Below, one piece after another: positions 1-11,619 of a DNA stretch of 64,000 nucleotides (positions are counted from its first letter, which is position 1; every line of letters begins with the position of its first letter). The position numbers were made by a program, and so were the translations under genes. Source of the stretch: Rhizobium sp. 32-5/1 (GTDB taxonomy: Bacteria; Pseudomonadota; Alphaproteobacteria; Rhizobiales; Rhizobiaceae); NCBI RefSeq assembly GCF_029537235.1, contig NZ_CP120638.1, positions 62,001-126,000 on the forward strand, given 5' to 3'. The notes under the pieces were generated by a model, which searched no databases, was not told where the DNA came from, and was given only the letters and a program-made list of their open reading frames with translations.

Positions 1-1235
<1,235 letters not shown>

Positions 1236-1239
<4 letters not shown>

Positions 1240-1631
1240 ATGACGAGGCGGTTGGAAGTGAAACTCCGTATCGCCTCGAAGAACGGCGCGGTTCCGCTCG
1301 CGACGGTTTGAGTGGATTGAATGGTGATCCCGCCAAAACGTATGTAGACGACAATCGTAATGAAGTGCGGAAGTTAAGTTTAGGACCCGTCAGTATTTTC
1401 GGTGTGTCGATTGGACTATGGGCGGCATTGCTTCCAGTTGGAATTCTTGCGGCAATTGTCGGTGGCGCCTCGGATATTCCGGTTTTGCTGCAATTTGGCA
1501 AGGTGATGATATTGCTCGTCATTACTCCTTTGGTCTTGTTCTTGTTCAGCGACTTCGGGCAAATTTTTGGCTTTTGGCCACACGGAAACAAAGCGTCAAA
1601 ACCCACATCGGAAAACGGCGTAGAGAATTGA
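1236..1631 (+). CDS. Small membrane protein inserted in the suf operon, unknown function
   Basis: 131 residues. The N-terminal 45 residues are polar and charged; two hydrophobic stretches follow (about residues 50-80 and 84-107), each long enough to cross the membrane, with a short polar C-terminus. The start overlaps the sufB stop by four bases (ATGA), implying translational coupling, and sufC follows after 46 bases. I do not recognise a family. The base composition is visibly less GC-rich than sufB or sufC, so it may be a later insertion. Its place suggests co-transcription with suf but gives no function. Confidence 0.7.
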
Positions 1632-1677
1632 ACGAAACCGCCTCGGCTTTCGAGGCCACGACATCGAGATATGAAAC

Positions 1678-2433
1678 ATGCTTGAAATCAGAAACCTCCA
1701 TGCCCGCATCGCCGAAGACGGCACCGAGATCATTCGTGGCTTGAACCTGACCGTGAAGGCCGGCGAAGTGGCTGCCATCATGGGTCCGAACGGGTCCGGC
1801 AAGTCGACGCTGTCCTATATCCTGTCGGGTCGCAGCGATTATGAAGTGACCGAGGGCGATATCCTCTATAACGGCGAGAGCATTCTCGAACTCGATCCGT
1901 CCGAGCGCGCCGCCAAGGGCATCTTCTTGGCGTTCCAGTATCCGGTCGAAATTCCGGGCGTCGCCACCATGCAGTTCCTCAAGGTGGCGCTGAACGAGCA
2001 GCGCAAGTTCCGCGGCGAGCCTGAGCTTTCGACGCCGGACTTCATACGTCGCGTCAAGGAAGCCGCCGCCAAGCTGCAGATCAATCCGGACATGCTGAAG
2101 CGTCCGCTGAACGTCGGTTTCTCCGGCGGCGAGAAGAAGCGCGCCGAAATCCTGCAGATGGCGCTTCTTGAGCCGAAGCTCTGCATCCTCGACGAAACTG
2201 ACTCGGGCCTCGACATCGATGCGCTCAAGATCGTCGCCGATGGCGTCAATGCGCTGCGTTCGCCGGATCGTGCCGTCATCGTCATCACCCACTACCAGCG
2301 CCTGCTCGAATATATCGTTCCGGATACCGTCCATGTTCTCTACAAGGGCCAGGTCATCAAGTCGGGCGACAAGTCGCTGGCGCTCGATCTCGAAGCCAAT
2401 GGCTATGCCGACATCATCGACGCGGCGGCCTGA
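1678..2433 (+). CDS. sufC: SufC, ABC-type ATPase of the SufBCD complex
   Basis: 251 residues, the usual length. Cytosolic ATPase that drives conformational change of the SufB-SufD scaffold; it is not a transporter. Walker A GPNGSGKST lies near residues 35-43, the signature is FSGGEKKRAEILQM, and Walker B is LCILDETDSGLDIDAL, the aspartate-rich SufC form. The start at 1678 is the ATG just upstream of the LEIRNLHA sequence typical of the family. It lies between the small membrane protein and sufD. Confidence 0.97.
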   Translation: MLEIRNLHARIAEDGTEIIRGLNLTVKAGEVAAIMGPNGSGKSTLSYILSGRSDYEVTEGDILYNGESILELDPSERAAKGIFLAFQYPVEIPGVATMQFLKVALNEQRKFRGEPELSTPDFIRRVKEAAAKLQINPDMLKRPLNVGFSGGEKKRAEILQMALLEPKLCILDETDSGLDIDALKIVADGVNALRSPDRAVIVITHYQRLLEYIVPDTVHVLYKGQVIKSGDKSLALDLEANGYADIIDAAA

Positions 2434-2444
2434 GGAGCAAATCC

Positions 2445-3719
2445 ATGAACATCCAGACAGCGATCAAGATGACCGCGGCGGAAACGGCGCTCGTCGATGC
2501 CTATACCGCGCAGATCGGTGATCTGATCGGCGACGGTGCCGTGCTTTCGGCCCGCGACACGCTGGTCAGCGACCTGAAGAGCCAGGGCCTGCCGACGCGG
2601 CGCGTCGAAGCCTGGCACTATACTGACCTGCGTGCGCTGCTTCGCACCGTCCCCGCCGCCGACCCGACAGCCTTTGCCGAACGCGTCGAGCCGCTGGTGG
2701 CCGGCTCCTCGGTGCTCACCGTTCTCAATGGCAAGGCGGATGAAAAGGGTGCGCCGGCGGGCATCAATGTCCGTCGTTATGCCGAGAGCCTTGCCGACGG
2801 CGTGGCCGCACCCGATCTGATCGAGCGCGGCCCCGATGACGCGATCGGCCGGATCAACGGCAGCTTCGTGCGCGACGGTTTCGAGATCGAACTGCCTGAG
2901 GGAACCGAACTTGAAGCGCCGCTCGAACTGCAGCTCGTCCAGAGTCTCGGCCAGAGCCATACCCGTTTCCCGGTCACCTTCGGTGCCGGTACCAAGGCAA
3001 CGATCATCGAGCGCCATTTGTCCGTGAGCGATGCGCCGAGCCTTGTTACCTCCGTCAGTGATCTCATTCTCGACGAAGGGGCGGAGATAACCTGGATCAT
3101 CCTGCAGCAGCAGGGTGCAGCCGACAGCCATCTGGCGCAGCTCAATTTCGATCTCGGCACGAACGCGCAGCTTAAGCTGTTCGTCATCAATGCCGGCGGC
3201 AAGCTTGTGCGCCAGGAAATCCACGGCGTGGTGACCGGTGAAGGTGCGGATTTCAAGCTGCGCGGCATTAATTTGCTCGGCGGCGAGACGCATACGGACG
3301 TGACCTTCACGCTCGGCCACGACGTGCCGAACACGACATCGACGGAAGTGATCCGCAACGTTCTGTTCGATCGGGCCAAGGGCGTGTTCCAGGGCCAGAT
3401 TCGGGTCGCCCCGGACGCTCAGAAGACCGACGCCAAGATGGCTTGCAACACGCTGCTGCTCTCCGACGACGCCGATTTCTCGGCAAAGCCGGAACTCGAA
3501 ATCTTCGCCGATGACGTCCAGTGCGGCCATGGTGCGACGGTGATCGATATCAACCCGACGCATCTCTATTACCTGCAGGCCCGCGGCATTCCGGAAAACA
3601 AGGCGCGTGCCATGCTGGTCAACGCTTTCGTCGACGAGATTGTCGAGGAACTGGAAAATGAGACCCTGATCGAGACTTTGGAGACGATCATCGCCGACTG
3701 GCTGGAAAAGCACGCCTGA
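2445..3719 (+). CDS. sufD: SufD, Fe-S cluster assembly scaffold subunit
   Basis: 424 residues, paralogue of SufB and its partner in the SufBC2D complex. The conserved C-terminal right-handed beta-helix is clear, with the DDVQCGHGATVIDINP region and the RGIPENKARAMLVNAFVDEI tail shared with SufB. An AGGAG ribosome site sits just before ATG 2445, 11 bases after the sufC stop. Belongs to the same operon. Confidence 0.96.
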   Translation: MNIQTAIKMTAAETALVDAYTAQIGDLIGDGAVLSARDTLVSDLKSQGLPTRRVEAWHYTDLRALLRTVPAADPTAFAERVEPLVAGSSVLTVLNGKADEKGAPAGINVRRYAESLADGVAAPDLIERGPDDAIGRINGSFVRDGFEIELPEGTELEAPLELQLVQSLGQSHTRFPVTFGAGTKATIIERHLSVSDAPSLVTSVSDLILDEGAEITWIILQQQGAADSHLAQLNFDLGTNAQLKLFVINAGGKLVRQEIHGVVTGEGADFKLRGINLLGGETHTDVTFTLGHDVPNTTSTEVIRNVLFDRAKGVFQGQIRVAPDAQKTDAKMACNTLLLSDDADFSAKPELEIFADDVQCGHGATVIDINPTHLYYLQARGIPENKARAMLVNAFVDEIVEELENETLIETLETIIADWLEKHA

Positions 3720-3782
3720 GAAAGCCGTGTGGGTCTTGTCCCGCACGGCCACACAATGCACGCTGATTGGATTGCCTGCCCC

Positions 3783-5024
3783 ATGGACCATACGCTACCG
3801 GTGCCCGCCTATGACGTCGAAGCAATCCGCCGGGATTTCCCGATCCTGTCGCGGACCGTCTACGGCAAGCCGCTCGTCTATCTCGACAATGGCGCTTCGG
3901 CCCAGAAGCCGCAGGTGGTCATCGATGCCGTATCGAATGCCTATTCCAACGAATATGCCAACGTCCATCGCGGCCTGCATTTCCTCTCGAATGCGGCGAC
4001 CGACGCCTATGAAGCCTCGCGTGAAAAAGTGCGTCGCTTTTTGAATGCGCCGTCGGTCGACAATATCATCTTCACCAAGTCGTCAACGGAAGCGATCAAC
4101 ACGGTCGCCTACGGGTACGGCATGCCCAAGATCGGCGATGGCGACGAGATCGTCATTTCGATCATGGAGCATCATTCCAACATCGTGCCCTGGCACTTCA
4201 TTCGCGAGCGGCAGGGTGCGAAGATCGTCTGGGCACCGGTCGATGACGAGGGTGCCTTCCATATAGACGATTTCGTCAAGTGCCTGACAGACAAGACCAA
4301 GCTTGTCGCCATCACGCATATGTCGAATGCGCTGGGAACTGTCGTCCCCGTCAAGGAAATTTGCCGCATCGCCCATGAACGCGGCATTCCGGTTCTCGTG
4401 GATGGCAGCCAGGGCGCGGTGCACATGCCTGTTGATGTACAGGATATCGATTGCGACTGGTACGTGATGACCGGCCACAAGCTTTATGGGCCATCGGGTA
4501 TCGGCGTGCTTTACGGCAAGCCCGACCGGTTGAAGGAAATGCGGCCTTTCATGGGCGGTGGCGAGATGATCGTCGATGTGTCCGAGGACAGTGTGACCTA
4601 TAACGAGCCGCCGCATCGCTTCGAGGCGGGTACGCCGCCCATCGTCCAGGCGATCGGGCTTGGTTATGCGCTTGACTATATGGAGATGATCGGACGCTCT
4701 GCCATCGCCGCCCACGAGGCCGATCTGGCAGCTTATGCCCATGAACGGCTGTCCGGAATCAATTCGCTGCGGATCATCGGGACGGCGCCGGGCAAAGGTG
4801 GTATCTTCTCCTTCGAACTTGAAGGCATCCATGCCCATGACGTGTCGATGGTGATCGACCGGGCAGGGGTGGCGGTTCGGGCCGGCACCCATTGCGCGCA
4901 GCCGCTCTTGAAACGCTTTGGCGTGACCTCCACATGCCGTGCATCCTTCGGCCTCTACAACACGCGCGCCGAAGTCGATGTGCTGGTGGATGCGCTGGAT
5001 CATGCCCGCACATTCTTTGCGTAA
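3783..5024 (+). CDS. sufS: SufS, group II cysteine desulfurase
   Basis: PLP-dependent enzyme that removes sulfur from cysteine as a persulfide and feeds the Suf scaffold. The frame opens at a GTG at 3729, but ATG 3783 gives 413 residues, the normal SufS length, and starts just before the conserved RRDFPILSRTVYGKPLVYLD. The PLP lysine is in TGHKLYGPSG, the histidine-rich PLP contact in SIMEHHSNIVPW, and the active cysteine in RAGTHCAQPLL. It follows sufD and precedes sufT in the same operon. Confidence 0.95.
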   Translation: MDHTLPVPAYDVEAIRRDFPILSRTVYGKPLVYLDNGASAQKPQVVIDAVSNAYSNEYANVHRGLHFLSNAATDAYEASREKVRRFLNAPSVDNIIFTKSSTEAINTVAYGYGMPKIGDGDEIVISIMEHHSNIVPWHFIRERQGAKIVWAPVDDEGAFHIDDFVKCLTDKTKLVAITHMSNALGTVVPVKEICRIAHERGIPVLVDGSQGAVHMPVDVQDIDCDWYVMTGHKLYGPSGIGVLYGKPDRLKEMRPFMGGGEMIVDVSEDSVTYNEPPHRFEAGTPPIVQAIGLGYALDYMEMIGRSAIAAHEADLAAYAHERLSGINSLRIIGTAPGKGGIFSFELEGIHAHDVSMVIDRAGVAVRAGTHCAQPLLKRFGVTSTCRASFGLYNTRAEVDVLVDALDHARTFFA

Positions 5025-5035
5025 GGAACAAACCG

Positions 5036-5416
5036 ATGAGCCTTGATACGACCGAAGAAAAGATCGACGTCCGCGAGGGCATCGTACACTCCTCCATTCC
5101 CGCCGACGAACTCGCGCGCTTGAGTGACGATGTGATCTCCGCGCTGAAGACGGTCTACGATCCGGAAATTCCGTCCGACATTTTTGAACTCGGGCTGATC
5201 TACAAGATCGACATCGAAGACGACCGGATGGTCAAGATCGCCATGACACTGACGGCCCCCGGCTGCCCGGTGGCCGGCGAAATGCCCGGCTGGGTCGAGA
5301 ATGCCGTCGGGGCTGTCGAAGGTGTGTCCGGCGTCGAGGTCTCGATGACCTTCGATCCGCCATGGACCCCAGACCGCATGTCGGAAGAGGCGCAGGTCGC
5401 GGTCGGTTGGTACTAA
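5036..5416 (+). CDS. sufT: SufT, MIP18/DUF59-type Fe-S assembly factor
   Basis: 126 residues from ATG 5036, preceded by an AAGGA site; a longer open frame begins at 4892 but only overlaps sufS. The MIP18 (DUF59) domain fills most of the protein, with the DPEIPSDIFELGLIYKI, LTAPGCPVAGEMP (conserved cysteine) and VSMTFDPPWTPDRMSEEA motifs. The family helps maturation or carriage of Fe-S clusters. The gene lies 11 bases after sufS. Confidence 0.93.
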   Translation: MSLDTTEEKIDVREGIVHSSIPADELARLSDDVISALKTVYDPEIPSDIFELGLIYKIDIEDDRMVKIAMTLTAPGCPVAGEMPGWVENAVGAVEGVSGVEVSMTFDPPWTPDRMSEEAQVAVGWY

Positions 5417-5526
5417 CTGCGGCACGATAATCAGGCTGGCGCCATATTGATCCGTTAAACGTCTGCCATTACATCTGAACGTGAAGCGTCAGGCCTTGAA
5501 CCTGATCGTGAATGGAGAACCGGCCG

Positions 5527-5919
5527 ATGGCCTTTGCTGTGATGACATTGACGGACGCGGCCGCAGGACGCGTCAAGGCGATTGTGGACAATGCCGGCGG
5601 AGACGCCAAGGGTATTCGCGTCGGGATCAAAAAGGGCGGTTGCGCCGGCATGGAATATGCCATCGATCTCGTCACCGAACCCAATCCCAAGGATGACAGG
5701 ATTGAGCATCTCGGCTCGACGGTCTGGGTTGCGCCCGAAGCTGTACTGTATCTTCTCGGCACGCAGATGGATTTCGAGGTGACGACGCTGCGTTCCGGTT
5801 TCACCTTCCACAATCCCAATCAGACATCTGCCTGCGGCTGCGGCGAATCGGTTGAATTGAAACCTGCCGATCTTGCGGCGTTGGCCGCACAGGGCGGAGC
5901 AGTGGTGCAGGCCGGCTGA
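5527..5919 (+). CDS. sufA: SufA/IscA-type Fe-S carrier
   Basis: 130 residues from ATG 5527, which has a GGAGA site eight bases upstream; an in-frame ATG at 5512 is possible but lacks one. HesB/IscA fold with the three expected cysteines: one in KKGGCAGMEY and two in the C-terminal SACGCGES. It receives clusters from SufBC2D and passes them to apoproteins. Last gene of the suf cluster, followed by a terminator at 5956. Confidence 0.94.
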   Translation: MAFAVMTLTDAAAGRVKAIVDNAGGDAKGIRVGIKKGGCAGMEYAIDLVTEPNPKDDRIEHLGSTVWVAPEAVLYLLGTQMDFEVTTLRSGFTFHNPNQTSACGCGESVELKPADLAALAAQGGAVVQAG

Positions 5920-5955
5920 CAGCCGACTGGATTTTCCCTGTTCAAAAATCGGCTG

Positions 5956-5984
5956 GGGACTGGTATGCGCCAGTCCCTTTTTCT
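5956..5984 (+). terminator. Rho-independent terminator after the suf operon
   Basis: A perfect 8-bp stem (GGGACTGG at 5956-5963 with CCAGTCCC at 5970-5977) and a six-base loop, followed by a T run from 5978. It lies 36 bases past the sufA stop. Confidence 0.85.
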
Positions 5985-6034
5985 GTTTTTATACCCCCAT
6001 CAACGAGGCTGAACGGGAAGGCTTGAGACCTCCA

Positions 6035-7906
6035 ATGCAGGACCATTTCGCCAGGGCGCTGTACGAAACTTTTCCCGAGCCCGTCGTCGTTGTCGATCAG
6101 GCGAAAACAATCCTTGCGGTCAACCAGGCTGCTACCCAGCAGTTTGGTCATGCCGAGGAGGAGTTGCTCGGCCAACATGTGCGTATGATCTACGCCACGG
6201 ATGAGGATTATACCGCCTGCTTGAGCAAGCGGAGCATTGAGGGCAATACCGGCGCGATTTCTGATTCCGTCTACCAGTTCAAGCGCAAGGATGGGACCGT
6301 CTTCTCGGCCGAACTGCGTTCGACGTTGGTGACCGGCCCCGATGGTGAGAGCTGCGGTTTCATTGGCGTGATTCAAGATATTTCCGACATGCTGAAACTT
6401 GATAAGGCGCGACGGGATGCACGCGAGATCCTCGATACGGCACTCGCGGCCATTCCCGAGGGGTTTGCGATATTTGATCGCAATGAACGGTTGCTCGTTT
6501 TTAACGAGGCCTATCGCAGAGTCTGCGGACCAGCTGGGCCCATCCTGCAGTTGGGGATGACGGCAGAGGACATCATCCGGATTGCCTACGAAGGCGGTCA
6601 TTATCCGGATGCGCCTGTCGGCTCGCCGGGCGCCTTGGAATGGATCGAAAGTCGGCTTTTCGATTTTCGCAATCCGACCGGGCTTGCAAAGGTTTTTCCC
6701 TACGGCAATGGCCGATGGTTGCGCGTAGAAAACTTCAAGGCGAAGGATGGCAACACCATCGCGCTTCGCGTTGATGTGACCGCGATGAAGCAGACAGAGA
6801 TCGCACTCGAGCGGCAAAGGCAGGAATATCTTTCCCTATTGCAGAACATCCCGGATCTTGTCGGCAGGTTCACGCCCGCGCGAGAAATTCTATTCGTCAA
6901 CAGTAACTATGCGGATTTCTTCGGAACGACACCCGAGGCCATGGTTGGGACGGACCTCTTGGCGCACGTGCCGGAGCATATGCAAGAGGCAACCCGACGC
7001 GCCTTTTCGGATGTTCAGCCTGAAGCCGGAATCAGCTCACAGGAGGTGCTTCATGTTCGCCCCGGGCAACCAGATACCTGGATTCTATGGTCTTTGCTCG
7101 CGGTCTTCGATGGTACACGCGTTTCGGAACTGATTTCTGTCGGACGGGACATAACGACCCAGATGCGCCAACAGGAGAGGATCGCGAGACAAAGCGCAGA
7201 GTTGCAGAGGAAAAACGATGCGCTGAATCAGTTTACCGGCACTGTCTCGCATGATCTCAAGGCACCATTGCGCCATATCGCGATGTTTTCGGATATGATC
7301 AACGACGATATTCGGTCAGGAAATATTGAAGAGCTTCCCGGTTATGCCGCACATCTGCGCCAAAGCGCGCGCCGCATGGACCGGCTGATCGAGAGCTTAC
7401 TGGACTACTCGCAGATTGCCTATCAGATCGGCACCTGGTCTCTTGTTCCCCTATCCGACGTCGTCGCGGATGCCATACTCAATCTCGGCAGCCAGATCCG
7501 CGGCGGAGGCGCAAAGCTGATAACCGGCGATCTGCCTATGGTTCACGGTGATGCGGAATTACTCAAACGGCTGGCCCAGAATCTGATCGGAAATGCCGTC
7601 AAATACAGGCGCCCGGACGTCGAACCCGTCATTCGTGTTTATGGAGAAAGCACCGACGATACGGATTTTTTATATGTCGAGGACAATGGCATAGGCATAG
7701 AGCCTCGCTTCGCGACCAAGATCTTTGACGTCTTTCAGAGGCTGCATCGCGACGAGAGCGTTTATTCGGGTACCGGAATCGGATTGGCGCTGGCCAAACG
7801 GATCGTCGAAAGCCACAATGGCAGAATCGCGCTTGACACAAGCTTCACCAAAGGCGCACGATTCATCGTTGCTTTTCCGAAAAACAAAAGTTCCGGGAAG
7901 GAATGA
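6035..7906 (+). CDS. Multi-PAS sensor histidine kinase
   Basis: 623 residues from ATG 6035; upstream in-frame codons overlap sufA and read as non-protein. At least three PAS-type sensor domains precede the kinase: residues about 1-125 (FPEPVVVVDQAK), about 130-255 (IPEGFAIFDRNERLLVFNEAY) and about 265-385 (IPDLVGRFTPAREILFVNSNY). The phospho-acceptor is His406 in GTVSHDLKAPLRHI, then N, G1 and G2 boxes (NLIGNAVKYRR, YVEDNGIGIEP, GTGIGLALAKRI). No membrane segment is seen, so it is probably a soluble sensor. It overlaps the response regulator gene by four bases. The dimerisation region resembles phytochrome-like or Rcp1-partner kinases; the signal is unknown. Confidence 0.92.
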   Translation: MQDHFARALYETFPEPVVVVDQAKTILAVNQAATQQFGHAEEELLGQHVRMIYATDEDYTACLSKRSIEGNTGAISDSVYQFKRKDGTVFSAELRSTLVTGPDGESCGFIGVIQDISDMLKLDKARRDAREILDTALAAIPEGFAIFDRNERLLVFNEAYRRVCGPAGPILQLGMTAEDIIRIAYEGGHYPDAPVGSPGALEWIESRLFDFRNPTGLAKVFPYGNGRWLRVENFKAKDGNTIALRVDVTAMKQTEIALERQRQEYLSLLQNIPDLVGRFTPAREILFVNSNYADFFGTTPEAMVGTDLLAHVPEHMQEATRRAFSDVQPEAGISSQEVLHVRPGQPDTWILWSLLAVFDGTRVSELISVGRDITTQMRQQERIARQSAELQRKNDALNQFTGTVSHDLKAPLRHIAMFSDMINDDIRSGNIEELPGYAAHLRQSARRMDRLIESLLDYSQIAYQIGTWSLVPLSDVVADAILNLGSQIRGGGAKLITGDLPMVHGDAELLKRLAQNLIGNAVKYRRPDVEPVIRVYGESTDDTDFLYVEDNGIGIEPRFATKIFDVFQRLHRDESVYSGTGIGLALAKRIVESHNGRIALDTSFTKGARFIVAFPKNKSSGKE

Positions 7907-8325
7907 TTTTGGACAGCAGATTGAAAAAGCTGCTCGTCGTGGATGATGACATCATAGATGCCAGATTTGTCGTGCGGGCCTTTTCCGAGGTCGGCGGCAG
8001 CCTTCAAATTGTCCATGTCGATGATGCCGATATCGCTACCCGGCGACTGACGGCCGAGCCGTTTGACTACGTCCTGCTCGACATCAACATGCCGGGCATG
8101 AGCGGCATGGAACTCCTCAAACGCATTCGCAACGACGAAAAGACCGCGATTCTTCCCGTCATCATGCTCACCTCCTCGCTCAATCCACGCGACATCGACA
8201 GTTCCTACGCATGCGGGGCAAACGCCTACGCCCTGAAACCTTCGTCTGTCAGTGGATACAGGACGTTTGCGGAGGGATTTACGCGCTTCTGGGTGGATGT
8301 CGCGATTACACCGCGCCCACACTGA
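7903..8325 (+). CDS. Single-domain response regulator (Rcp1-like)
   Basis: 140 residues forming only a receiver domain. Acidic pocket VVDDD near residues 12-16, phospho-acceptor Asp60 in YVLLDINMPG, conserved threonine/serine in IMLTSSLN and lysine in AYALKPSS. No output domain. The start overlaps the upstream kinase stop (ATGA), so the two should be a cognate pair. A strong terminator follows at 8342. Confidence 0.92.
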   Translation: MILDSRLKKLLVVDDDIIDARFVVRAFSEVGGSLQIVHVDDADIATRRLTAEPFDYVLLDINMPGMSGMELLKRIRNDEKTAILPVIMLTSSLNPRDIDSSYACGANAYALKPSSVSGYRTFAEGFTRFWVDVAITPRPH

Positions 8326-8341
8326 ACACCTCCATAGCGTG

Positions 8342-8367
8342 AAAAAGGGCGCCTGAGCGCCCTTTTT
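8342..8367. terminator. Bidirectional terminator between the response regulator and gcvP
   Basis: A perfect 11-bp inverted repeat (AAAAAGGGCGC at 8342-8352 and its complement at 8357-8367) with loop CTGA. It has an A run on one side and a T run on the other, so it can stop transcription from both convergent genes. Confidence 0.92.
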
Positions 8368-8377
8368 ACTGTTTCTT

Positions 8378-11240
8378 CTACTCTGCAGCTTCCGCATAAT
8401 CCTCAAGCGGCGGGCAGATACAGACAAGGTTTCTGTCGCCATAAACATTGTCGACCCGGTTGACGGGTGACCAGTATTTGTCGACGCGGAAAGCGCCCGG
8501 CGGGAAGCAGGCTTGCTCGCGCGAATAAGGACGATCCCATTCGCCGACGAGATCTTCCACCGTATGCGGAGCATTCTTGAGCGGATTGTTGGCCCTGTCC
8601 ATCCGGCCGTCCTCGATGGCACGCGCTTCCTCGCGAATGGCCAGCATGGCGTCGCAGAAACGGTCGATTTCGGCTTTCGTCTCGGATTCCGTGGGCTCGA
8701 TCATCAGCGTGCCGGCAACGGGCCAGCTCATCGTCGGCGCGTGAAAGCCGCAGTCGATCAGGCGCTTTGCCACGTCATCGACAGTGACGCCGGCGCTGTC
8801 GACCAGCGGACGTGTATCGATGATGCACTCATGGGCGACGCGACCGCGCGCTGACTTGTAGAGCACCTCATAAGCACCCTTGAGCCGTGCAGCGATGTAG
8901 TTGGCATTGAGGATTGCCACCTTTGTCGCCTGCGTCAGGCCTTCGCCGCCCATCATCAGGCAATAGCTCCAGGAGATCGGCAGGATCGATGCCGAACCGA
9001 AGGGGCCGCCGAGACGGCACCTTCACCGCCATCCGTTTCAGGATGACCGGGTAGATAGGGGCAAGATGCGCCTTGACGCCGATCGGGCCCATTCCCGGCC
9101 CGCCGCCGCCATGCGGGATACAGAAGGTCTTGTGCAGGTTGAGATGGCTGACGTCGGAACCGATATCGCCTGGGCGGGCAAGCCCGACCATGGCGTTCAT
9201 GTTGGCACCGTCCATGTAGACCTGACCGCCATGACGATGCACGATCTCGCAGACATCCCGAACATTCTCCTCGAACACGCCGTGCGTCGAGGGGTAGGTA
9301 ATCATGCAGCAGGAGAGGTTTGCCGCATATTGCTCGGCCTTCGCACGGAAGTCGTCCATGTCGATATCGCCATTGTCGCTGACCTTGATGACGACGACCT
9401 TCATGCCGGCCATCTGTGCCGAGGCGGGGTTGGTGCCATGCGCCGAAGTCGGGATCAGGCAGACGTCGCGATGGGCGTCGCCGTTGGCAATATGAAATGC
9501 GCGGATCGTCAGAAGGCCGGCATATTCGCCCTGGGCTCCGGAATTGGGCTGCATCGATATGGCGTCGTAGCCGGTGACCGAGCAAAGCTTTTCGCTGAGA
9601 TCGGTGATCATGTGGCGATAGCCCTCAGCCTGGTCGACGGGCACGAAGGGGTGGATCTCCGAAAACTCCGGCCAGGTGATCGGCAGCATTTCAGCCGTCG
9701 CGTTGAGCTTCATCGTGCAGGAGCCAAGCGGGATCATCGAGCGGTCGAGCGCTAGGTCCCGGTCTGACAGCCGGCGGATGTACCGCGTCATTTCGCTTTC
9801 CGCACGGTTCATGTGGAAGATCGGATGCGTCAGGTACTCGCTGGTGCGCAGAAGGCTCTTCGGAAGACGGTAACCGGGCTCGAAATCGGCGACGGTGAAA
9901 TCACCGCCGAACGCCCGCCAGACGGCCTCAAGCGTAACCGGACGCGAACGTTCGTCAAGGCTGATGCCGATCTTCGTCGTGCCGATCCGGCGCAGATTGA
10001 CCTCTTCGGCAACCGCCGTCTTCAGAATGACCCCCTGCAGCTTGCCGACATCGACGGTGATCGTGTCGAAGAAGACATCGGGCTCAACGGTGTAGCCCAG
10101 TTTTTCCAGGCCCATGGCGAGCCGCACCGTTTTCTGGTGCACGCTCTGGGCGATGGCCTTGATGCCCTGCGGGCCGTGGAAGACGGCATACATGGAGGCC
10201 ATGACGGCAAGTAGCACCTGCGCGGTGCAAATGTTCGATGTCGCTTTTTCGCGGCGGATATGCTGCTCGCGTGTCTGCAGCGACAGCCGGTAGGCGCGAT
10301 TGCCGCGGCTATCGACGGAGACGCCGACGAGGCGGCCGGGCATCGAGCGCTTGTAGACATCCTTGACGGCCATGTAGGCCGCATGCGGCCCGCCGTAACC
10401 GACCGGAACGCCGAAGCGCTGCGTGCAACCCACGGCAATGTCGGCGCCCATGTCGCCGGGGGATTTAAGCAGCGCCAGCGCCAGCGGATCAGCCGCCATG
10501 ACGGCAACGGCACCCTGCGCATGCAGGCTTGAAATCACGGCGGTGAAATCGCGGACATGTCCGTAGGTGCCGGGATACTGGAAGATCGCTCCGAAGACGG
10601 CGGTGGCGTCCAGATCGGCGAAGGGATCGCCGACGACGATCGTCCAGCCGAGCGGTTCCGCCCGTGTCCTTAGGAGCGCGATCGTCTGCGGATGGCAGTT
10701 TTCGTCGACGAAGAAGACCGTCGCCTTGGATTTGGCGACTCGTTCGGCCATCGCCATTGCTTCTGCCGCGGCCGTCGCCTCGTCGAGTAGCGAGGCATTG
10801 GCAACGTCGAGGCCGGTGAGGTCGCAGACCATGGTCTGGTAGTTCAGGAGCGCTTCGAGGCGTCCCTGGCTGATTTCCGGCTGATAGGGTGTGTAGGCCG
10901 TGTACCAGGCGGGGTTTTCGAGAATGTTGCGCTGGATGACCGGTGGCGTGATCGTGCCGTAATAGCCCTGGCCGATCAGCGAAACGAGCTTCTTGTTGCG
11001 GTTCGCCGTCTCCCGCATCTTGTCCAGTGCCTCGCGCTCGGTCATCGCCGGTCCCCAGGCCAGCGGCTCCGTCTGGCGGATCGACGGCGGGACAGTGTCG
11101 TCGATCAGCGCATCCAGGCTGTCATAGCCGATGACGGCGAGCATCGCTTCCATCTCGCTGGGCGAGGGGCCAATATGGCGGCGGTTGGCGAAGTCGTAGG
11201 GCTTGTAATCGGTGAAAGTAAAATCGGCCGCGGTCGTCAT
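8378..11240 (-). CDS. gcvP: Glycine dehydrogenase (decarboxylating), P-protein; two frameshifts in this sequence
   Basis: PLP-dependent P-protein of the glycine cleavage system: decarboxylates glycine and passes the aminomethyl group to lipoyl-GcvH. The intact part runs from ATG 11240 to about 9061 and includes the PLP lysine motif [14 protein letters not shown]. The frame is then lost at a G4 run at 9058-9061 (C4 in the gene) and again at G4 9002-9005. Adding one C at each restores a continuous protein ([13 protein letters not shown], then [18 protein letters not shown]) of 954 residues, a normal length. The C-terminal part starting at 8956 is otherwise intact. The start overlaps the gcvH stop by one base. 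Two equal homopolymer losses 56 bases apart point to sequencing error rather than decay. Confidence 0.93.
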
Positions 11241-11602
11241 CAGGCGATCAGCTCCTTGTAGGCAGCTTCGTCCAGAAGGGCGTTGGCCGCGGATGGGTCA
11301 GACAGCTTCAGCTTGAAGAACCAGCCAGCGCCCTGCGGGTCGCTGTTGACCAGCGAGGGATCATCGACGATGGCCGGGTTCATTTCGACGATTTCGCCGT
11401 CCAGCGGACAATAGACGTCGGACGCTGCCTTGACAGATTCGACGGTCGCCGCGCTTTCGCCCTTCGTAAACGTCGCTCCGGCTTCGGGAAGTTCGACGAA
11501 GACCAGATCACCCAACTGATCGGCTGCATGGCTGGTGATGCCGACGGTGGCAACGCCGTCTTCAATTTTCAGCCATTCATGTTCATCGGTAAATTTCAGC
11601 AT
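11240..11602 (-). CDS. gcvH: Glycine cleavage system H-protein
   Basis: 120 residues. Lipoyl carrier that shuttles the aminomethyl intermediate between P-, T- and L-proteins. Lipoylation lysine Lys58 sits in the canonical ESVKAASD motif; DEHEW near the N-terminus is also typical. Middle gene of gcvT-gcvH-gcvP, 17 bases after gcvT. Confidence 0.97.
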   Translation of the reverse strand: MLKFTDEHEWLKIEDGVATVGITSHAADQLGDLVFVELPEAGATFTKGESAATVESVKAASDVYCPLDGEIVEMNPAIVDDPSLVNSDPQGAGWFFKLKLSDPSAANALLDEAAYKELIA

Positions 11603-11619
11603 AGGATGGGTTCTCCTGA

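Noticed and set aside
4892-5035. N-terminal extension of SufT
   Set aside because: It overlaps the sufS 3' end in another frame, is Arg/Cys-rich, and the ATG at 5036 has the proper ribosome site and family start.
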